From contig NZ_BPQX01000044.1 in NCBI RefSeq assembly GCF_022179525.1, positions 1 through 45,449 of the forward strand: DNA of 45,449 bases, in the 5' to 3' direction. The notes under the pieces are model-generated. The model did not search any database. It was given only the letters and a program-made list of their open reading frames with translations, and was not told the DNA's origin. Position numbers and translations under genes: made by a program. Positions 40,844 to 45,449 of this stretch are shown piece after piece. This DNA comes from Methylobacterium persicinum (GTDB lineage: Bacteria > Pseudomonadota > Alphaproteobacteria > Rhizobiales > Beijerinckiaceae). Within the stretch, counting starts at the first letter, position 1. Each line of letters opens with the position of its first letter.

Positions 40844-41895
40844 GCGACGCACGCACCTTTGGGACGGACGCCCACCCTTCTCCCCGCCTGCGGGGAGAGG
40901 GCCGCGATGACCTCGTCGTCGGCGCGGCAAGCCCGAAGGGCGATGGTGAGGGAGGCGCGGTGGGCGGCGCTTTCTCCGGAGAGCTCCCTCACCCCCGGCT
41001 GCCGCCTCTTTTCGCCGACGACGATGTCGGCAAAACCCTCTCCCCGCAGGCGGGGAGAGGGGACGCCGCCTACAACTTCGCCTACCTGGACGAAGGCACC
41101 AAGCGGATGATCCGCCGGGCCTTGCTCAAGGCGGTCGCGGTGCCGGGCTATCAGGTGCCCTTCGCCTCCCGCGAGATGCCGATGCCCTATGGGTGGGGCA
41201 CGGGCGGCGTGCAGGTGACCGCGGCGATCCTCGGCCGGTCGGACGTGCTCAAGGTCATCGACCAGGGGGCCGACGACACGACGAACGCCGTCTCGATCCG
41301 CCGCTTCTTCGCCAAGACCGCCGGGATCGCCACCACGACCCGCACGGGGGAGGCCACGGTGATCCAGACCCGCCACCGCATCCCCGAGACGCCCCTGACC
41401 GAGGGCCAGACCCTCGTCTACCAAGTGCCGATCCCCGAGCCGCTCCGCTTCCTCGAACCCCGCGAGACCGAGACCCGGCAGATGCACGCCCTGGCCGAAT
41501 ACGGCCTGATGCATGTGAAGCTCTACGAGGACATCAGCCGCCACGGGCACATCGCCACGACCTACGCCTACCCGGTCGAAGTGGCCGGGCGCTACGTCAT
41601 GGATCCGTCGCCGACGCCGAAGTTCGACAACCCCAAGATGGACGATTGCCCGGCGCTCCAGCTCTTCGGGGCGGGCCGCGAGCGGCGGATCTATGCCGTG
41701 CCGCCCTATACCCGGGTCCGCAGCCTCGATTTCGAGGACCACCCGTTCACAGTGCAGAGCTTCGACCGGCCCTGCGCCCTGTGCGGGGCGGAGGGCCACT
41801 ACCTCGACGAGGTGGTCACCGACGATGCCGGCGGCCGGATGTTCATCTGCTCGGACACCGATGCCTGCGAGACCCGCCGGGAGGGTGCGCAATGA
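40840..41895 (+). CDS. phnJ: Carbon-phosphorus lyase PhnJ with in-frame palindromic insertion
   Basis: A 351-residue radical SAM enzyme that breaks the carbon-phosphorus bond. The four catalytic cysteines are present as CX2CX21CX5C: C312, C315, C337 and C343. The family core begins at YNFAYLDE (residue 78), while E. coli PhnJ (281 residues) reaches the same motif near residue 7. The extra 70 residues correspond to a 180-bp nested palindrome at about 40877-41063, kept in frame with no stop. The added peptide is Gly/Pro/Asp/Arg-rich and probably disordered. No in-frame ATG lies between the insertion and YNF. The start overlaps phnI and the stop overlaps phnK, so only a translated insertion keeps the operon coupled. 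Confidence 0.93.
   Translation: MSDARTFGTDAHPSPRLRGEGRDDLVVGAASPKGDGEGGAVGGAFSGELPHPRLPPLFADDDVGKTLSPQAGRGDAAYNFAYLDEGTKRMIRRALLKAVAVPGYQVPFASREMPMPYGWGTGGVQVTAAILGRSDVLKVIDQGADDTTNAVSIRRFFAKTAGIATTTRTGEATVIQTRHRIPETPLTEGQTLVYQVPIPEPLRFLEPRETETRQMHALAEYGLMHVKLYEDISRHGHIATTYAYPVEVAGRYVMDPSPTPKFDNPKMDDCPALQLFGAGRERRIYAVPPYTRVRSLDFEDHPFTVQSFDRPCALCGAEGHYLDEVVTDDAGGRMFICSDTDACETRREGAQ
40877..41063. repeat. C-type long nested palindrome inserted in phnJ
   Basis: Each end is itself a palindrome: CTCCCCGC/GCGGGGAG (40880-40897) and CCCTCTCCCCGC/GCGGGGAGAGGG (41036-41061). Inside are exact inverted arms TCGTCGTCGGCG (40913-40924)/CGCCGACGACGA (41013-41024) and GGTGAGGGAG (40945-40954)/CTCCCTCACC (40984-40993). 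The whole unit can fold on itself as one cruciform. Its length is a multiple of 3 in effect, since the frame is open. Confidence 0.85.
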
Positions 41896-42662
41896 CCCCG
41901 CTGCTCTCGGCCCACGGGCTCACCAAGACCTACGGTCCCCGCATCGCCTGCGCGGGCGTCGATCTCGACATCACGGAGGGGGAAGTCCTGGCGATCGTCG
42001 GGGAATCGGGCTCCGGCAAGTCGACCCTGCTGTCGATGCTTGCCGGGGAACTCGCGCCGGATGCCGGCGAGATCCGTTACCGCGACCGGGAGGGCCGGGT
42101 GCGGGCCCTCGGGGCGATCGGCCCCGCCGAACTCCGGTCCCTGGCGCGGACCGATTGGGGATTCGTCCGGCAGGACGCGGCGCAGGGTTTGCGCATGGCC
42201 GTGTCGGCCGGCGGCAATGTCGGCGAGCGGCTGATGGGGCTCGGGGAACGCCATTACGGCAACATCCGCGCCTGCGCCCTCGACTGGCTCGACCGGGTGG
42301 AGATCGCCGCCGACCGGATCGACGACCCGCCGACCCGCTTCTCGGGCGGCATGCGTCAGCGGCTCCAGATCGCCCGCAACCTCGTCACCGCGCCCCGCCT
42401 CGTGCTCATGGACGAGCCGACCTCCGGCCTCGACGTGTCGGTGCAGGCGCGGCTGCTCGACTTGATCCGCCGGCTGTCGGGGGAACTCGGGCTGGCGGTG
42501 GTCATCGTGACCCACGACCTCGCCGTGGCGCGGCTCCTGTCGCACCGCATCGCCGTGATGCGGGCGGGACGGGTGGTCGAGACCGGGCTGACCGATCAGG
42601 TGCTCGACGATCCGGCCGACGCCTACACCCAACTCCTCGTCTCCTCGGTGCTCGCCGCATGA
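41892..42662 (+). CDS. phnK: C-P lyase ATP-binding subunit PhnK
   Basis: A 256-residue ABC-type ATPase that binds the PhnJ face of the core complex. Walker A GESGSGKST, signature FSGGMRQRLQIARNL and Walker B LVLMDEP are intact. It overlaps phnJ and phnL by ATGA at both ends. Confidence 0.95.
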   Translation: MTPLLSAHGLTKTYGPRIACAGVDLDITEGEVLAIVGESGSGKSTLLSMLAGELAPDAGEIRYRDREGRVRALGAIGPAELRSLARTDWGFVRQDAAQGLRMAVSAGGNVGERLMGLGERHYGNIRACALDWLDRVEIAADRIDDPPTRFSGGMRQRLQIARNLVTAPRLVLMDEPTSGLDVSVQARLLDLIRRLSGELGLAVVIVTHDLAVARLLSHRIAVMRAGRVVETGLTDQVLDDPADAYTQLLVSSVLAA

Positions 42663-43363
42663 CCGCCGCCCTCGAATTCCGCGACGTCGCCAAGAGCTTC
42701 ACCCTGCACCTGCGCGGCGGCGCCGTGCTGCCGGTGATCGCCGGTGCGAACTTCTCCGTCGCCCCGGGGGAATGCGCTGTGCTCTGGGGGCCTTCGGGCA
42801 CCGGCAAGTCCTCGCTCCTGCGCATGGCCTACGGGAACTACCGCTGCGACACGGGGGCGATCCTCGTCCGCGACGGCGCACGGGTGGTGGACGTGGCCAC
42901 GGCCGCGCCCCGGGAGGTGCTGGCACTCAGGGCGCGCACCATGTCCTACGTCTCGCAATTCCTGCGGGTGATCCCCCGGGTCTCGGCCCAGGACGTGGTG
43001 GAGGCGGCGGGCCGCGAAGGGGGCCTGTCGGAGGGGGAAGCGCGCGACCGAGCGGGCGATCTCCTCTTCCGGCTCAACCTGCCCGAGCGGCTGTGGGACC
43101 TACCGCCGGCGACCTTCTCCGGGGGCGAGCAGCAGCGGGTCAACATCGCCCGCGGCCTCATCGCGCCCCGCCCGGTGCTGCTCCTCGACGAGCCGACCGC
43201 CTCCCTCGACGGGCAGAACCGCGCCGTCGTGGCGGAGCTGATCGAGGAACGCCGGGCGGCCGGCGCGGCGATCCTCGGCATCGTCCATGACGCCGCCATG
43301 CGTGAGGCGATCGGCGGACGGATCATCGACGTCACGCGGTTCGGCACCGCCCGGGCGGCATGA
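42659..43363 (+). CDS. phnL: C-P lyase ATP-binding subunit PhnL
   Basis: A 234-residue ABC-type ATPase that works with PhnGHI in attaching the phosphonate to ribose. Walker A GPSGTGKSS, signature FSGGEQQRVNIARGL and Walker B VLLLDEP are intact. The start overlaps phnK by ATGA. Confidence 0.95.
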   Translation: MTAALEFRDVAKSFTLHLRGGAVLPVIAGANFSVAPGECAVLWGPSGTGKSSLLRMAYGNYRCDTGAILVRDGARVVDVATAAPREVLALRARTMSYVSQFLRVIPRVSAQDVVEAAGREGGLSEGEARDRAGDLLFRLNLPERLWDLPPATFSGGEQQRVNIARGLIAPRPVLLLDEPTASLDGQNRAVVAELIEERRAAGAAILGIVHDAAMREAIGGRIIDVTRFGTARAA

Positions 43364-43392
43364 CAGGACGAGGAAGAGGGGACGGGAGTCCG

Positions 43393-44529
43393 ATGCAGAA
43401 TTTCGTGATCGAGAACGCCACCCTCGTCCTGCCCGACCGGGTGCAGCACGGCTGGCTGGCGGTGGCGGACGGGCTCATCGCGGAGATCGGCGAGGGCCGT
43501 GCGCCGGAGCGCGGCCTCGATATCGGCGGCGATCACCTGATCCCCGGCCTCGTCGAGTTGCACACCGACCATCTGGAGAGCCATTACGCCCCCCGGCCGA
43601 AGGTGCGCTGGCATCCCCTGGGCGCGGTGCTGGCCTATGACGCGCAAATCGCGGCCTCGGGCATCACCACGGTGTTCGATTCCCTCCGGGCGGGCAGCGA
43701 CCCGGACGGCAGCGGCCTGGGCTCCGAACTCGACGCCCTGGCCTCCGCCATCGACACCGCCCGGCGGGGTGACCTGCTCCGGGCCGAGCACCGCACGCAT
43801 CTGCGCTGCGAGTTGCCCTCGGCGGACGTGCTGCCGACCGTCGAGTCGTTCAGCGCCCGCCACGCCATCGACCTGATCTCGCTGATGGACCACACGCCGG
43901 GGCAGCGGCAGTTCCGGGACATCGGCAAGTACGAGACCTACGCCACCCGTGGCGGGCGCTCCCTCGACGAGATCCGGACGGCCACGGCCCGCAAAATCGC
44001 CGAGGGTACCGCCCTCAACGCCGCCAACCGGCCGGCCCTGGTGGCCCTCGCCCGGTCCAGGGGCATCCCCCTGGCGAGCCATGACGACACGACGCTCGCC
44101 GATGTCGACCTCGCCGCGGGTGAGGGCGTGGCGCTCGCCGAATTCCCCACCACCCGCGAGGCGGCGGAGGCCGCCCATGGGCGCGGCATTACCGTCATGA
44201 TGGGGGCGCCGAACCTGCTCCGGGGCGGCTCGCATTCGGGCAACGTCGCCGCGCACGACCTCGCCGAGGCGGGCTTCCTCGACATCCTGTCCTCCGACTA
44301 CGTCCCGGCGAGCCTCGCCATGGCGGCCTTCCTCATCCCCGAACGGGTGCCGGGCATTGGCCTGTCGGCGGCGATCGCCACGGTCACGGCCAACCCTGCC
44401 CGCGCCACCGGCCTCACCGACCGGGGCGAGCTGCGGGAGGGCCTACGCGCCGACCTCGCCCGCGTGCGACTCGCCGACGGACTGCCGGTGATGCGCGAAG
44501 TCTGGCGGGCCGGGATCCGGATCGTCTGA
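43393..44529 (+). CDS. phnM: Alpha-D-ribose 1-methylphosphonate 5-triphosphate diphosphatase PhnM
   Basis: A 378-residue amidohydrolase-fold enzyme that removes pyrophosphate from the ribose triphosphate intermediate, giving the PhnJ substrate. Metal ligands lie in ELHTDHLESHYAPRP (about 57-71) and later histidines in SHDDTT and GGSHSGN. The ATG at 43393 has GGGAG 5 nt upstream and gives the 378 residues known for E. coli PhnM; an ATG at 43360 overlapping the phnL stop is an alternative adding 11 residues. Its stop overlaps phnN. Confidence 0.94.
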   Translation: MQNFVIENATLVLPDRVQHGWLAVADGLIAEIGEGRAPERGLDIGGDHLIPGLVELHTDHLESHYAPRPKVRWHPLGAVLAYDAQIAASGITTVFDSLRAGSDPDGSGLGSELDALASAIDTARRGDLLRAEHRTHLRCELPSADVLPTVESFSARHAIDLISLMDHTPGQRQFRDIGKYETYATRGGRSLDEIRTATARKIAEGTALNAANRPALVALARSRGIPLASHDDTTLADVDLAAGEGVALAEFPTTREAAEAAHGRGITVMMGAPNLLRGGSHSGNVAAHDLAEAGFLDILSSDYVPASLAMAAFLIPERVPGIGLSAAIATVTANPARATGLTDRGELREGLRADLARVRLADGLPVMREVWRAGIRIV

Positions 44530-45065
44530 TGGCCTTCGTCCTCGTCGTCGGCCCGAGCGGCGCGGGCAAGGACACCCTGATCCGCCGGGCCAGGTCGGAT
44601 CTGGCGGGCGATCCCCGCTTCGCCTTTCCAAGGCGCCTCGTGACGAGGCCGCCCTCCGCCGACGAGGACAACGTGCCGCTCACGGCGGAGGCGTTTTCCG
44701 CGATGGCGGCGGAGGGGCGCTTCGCCCTCTCCTGGCAGGCCCACGGGCTGGGCTATGCCCTGCCCGAGGAGGCGGGGCGGCTCGCCCGCGACGGTTGTGG
44801 TGTCGTCTGCAACGTGTCCCGGCGGGTCGTCGAGGAGGCGCGGGTGCGCTTTCCGGGCACGGTGGTGGTGGAGATCACCGCGCCGCCGGATGTCCTGGCC
44901 CGGCGGCTCGCGGCACGGGGGCGGCCCGAGGACGGCAACCTCGCCGCACGCCTCGCCCGGACCGGGCCCGTCGTGCCGGATCTGACCATCGACAATTCCG
45001 GGCCGCCGGAGGAGGGCGCCAGACTACTGATTCAATTCTTGCGTGATCTTCAGGGCGGCAAATAA
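44529..45065 (+). CDS. phnN: Ribose 1,5-bisphosphate phosphokinase PhnN
   Basis: A 178-residue P-loop kinase that turns ribose 1,5-bisphosphate into PRPP, returning the carbon carrier of the C-P lyase route to metabolism. The P-loop GPSGAGKDTL is at residues 8-17, and LVTRPPSADEDN and FALSWQAHGLGYALP follow as in guanylate-kinase-like folds. Its ATG shares a base with the phnM stop (TGATG). Last gene of the operon; no terminator hairpin is evident after it. Confidence 0.94.
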   Translation: MAFVLVVGPSGAGKDTLIRRARSDLAGDPRFAFPRRLVTRPPSADEDNVPLTAEAFSAMAAEGRFALSWQAHGLGYALPEEAGRLARDGCGVVCNVSRRVVEEARVRFPGTVVVEITAPPDVLARRLAARGRPEDGNLAARLARTGPVVPDLTIDNSGPPEEGARLLIQFLRDLQGGK

Positions 45066-45124
45066 GCGGAACCGTATTCTGACGTTCACCGTTGCTGGGC
45101 ACCTGTGATTGCAAGGAGCCCACC

Positions 45125-45364
45125 ATGCGTCTGTTCGTCCCCGCCGCCGCCCTTCTCCTCGCCGGCCTGACGCCGCACTTCGCCGCCGCCCAGACCACCG
45201 TCATCGAGCGCGACCGCCCCGACGCCGTCGTGGTCGACCGCCCGTCCACCGAGCGCAAGACCGTCGAGACCCGCGAGAGCAGCGACGGCTGCTCGTCCAA
45301 GACCGTCCGCAAGACCAACGACATGGGCGACAGCAAGACGGTCACCAAGGAAAGCTGCGACTGA
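45125..45364 (+). CDS. Small secreted protein of unknown function
   Basis: A 79-residue protein with a clear Sec signal peptide (1-22, cleavage AAA-Q23). The mature 57 residues are very polar, Lys/Asp/Ser/Thr-rich, with an internally repeated SKTV (SSKTVRKTND and DSKTVTKES) and two cysteines (C56 and C78) that could form a disulfide. AAGGAG lies 8 nt before the ATG at 45125. I do not recognise a family. It lies 59 nt after phnN and has its own short upstream region, so a link to phosphonate use is not shown. Confidence 0.75.
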   Translation: MRLFVPAAALLLAGLTPHFAAAQTTVIERDRPDAVVVDRPSTERKTVETRESSDGCSSKTVRKTNDMGDSKTVTKESCD

Positions 45365-45414
45365 TCCAGTCTTCCTCTCGCGAGGTAGATTGTCGTCAGA
45401 TCGCGCCCACCGAC

Positions 45415-45449
45415 ACCCTCATCCTGAAGTGCCCGCGTCAGCGGGCCTC
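45415..45449. repeat. Partial family A repeat at the right edge
   Basis: CCCTCATCCTGAAGTGCCCG followed by CGTCAGCGGGCCTC is the left arm and start of the middle of family A, cut by the window end. Its last 19 bases are the reverse complement of bases 2-20 or so of the window. Confidence 0.75.

Noticed and set aside
40868-41063. The phnJ insertion as a CRISPR or intein
   Set aside because: There are no regular direct repeats with spacers, and 70 residues is too short and lacks the motifs of an intein; the structure is an inverted-repeat element.

Overview
The window is about 45 kb of very GC-rich DNA with uniform, dense coding. The gene content suggests an alphaproteobacterium of the Methylobacterium/Methylorubrum type (order Hyphomicrobiales): an RNase E with a large charged insertion inside its S1 domain, glycolate oxidase subunits, an Rhodobacter-type PmtA methyltransferase, a complete C-P lyase cluster, and families of long palindromic intergenic repeats. 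The genus is an inference from gene content and repeat style. No rRNA, tRNA, CRISPR array, transposase or phage gene was seen.

Layout. 1-3053: carbon starvation/pyruvate transporter cstA, its small partner ybdD, and a TerB-like protein. 3446-6718: an RND efflux permease without an adaptor next to it. 6768-11272 (minus): a soluble chemoreceptor-like protein and RNase E. 11834-14399 (minus): glcE-glcF of glycolate oxidase. 14634-14867: a small ribbon-helix-helix-like protein. 14933-20333: a TetR regulator divergent from an EmrA-EmrB-NodT tripartite efflux operon. 20379-22537: an ECF sigma factor, its RskA-type anti-sigma factor, and a convergent secreted fasciclin protein. 22724-27479: a YhaO/YhaN (SbcD/SbcC-like) nuclease-ATPase pair. 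28049-32236: a lipid-flavoured block (PmtA, a His-rich membrane protein, a class III aminotransferase, a phosphatidylserine decarboxylase homologue). 32233-45065: a full phosphonate uptake and C-P lyase locus. 45125-45364: a small secreted protein.

The phosphonate locus has three parts. The first is psd homologue, DUF1045 protein and hexapeptide acetyltransferase, joined by overlapping stop/start codons. The second is phnC-phnD-phnE1-phnE2, with a Pho-box-like element before phnC. The third is phnGHIJKLMN, mostly overlapping and read divergently from phnF across a near-ideal 22-bp inverted repeat. Together they would import phosphonates by ABC transport, break the C-P bond by the PhnGHIJKLM/PhnN route, and respond to phosphate status (PhoB) and to PhnF. 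No phnP is present; the DUF1045 protein, a probable 2H phosphoesterase, may fill that role.

The most unusual sequence-level feature is the behaviour of palindromic repeats. Three families (called A, B and C here) are scattered between genes as likely terminators, but some lie inside genes. A 180-bp nested palindrome is inserted in frame in the 5' end of phnJ. A family B copy forms the signal-peptide region of the NodT lipoprotein. C-type palindromes carry the Shine-Dalgarno sequences of glcF and of the TerB-like gene. The two ends of the window are inverted copies of family A, as expected if the window is a contig broken at repeats.
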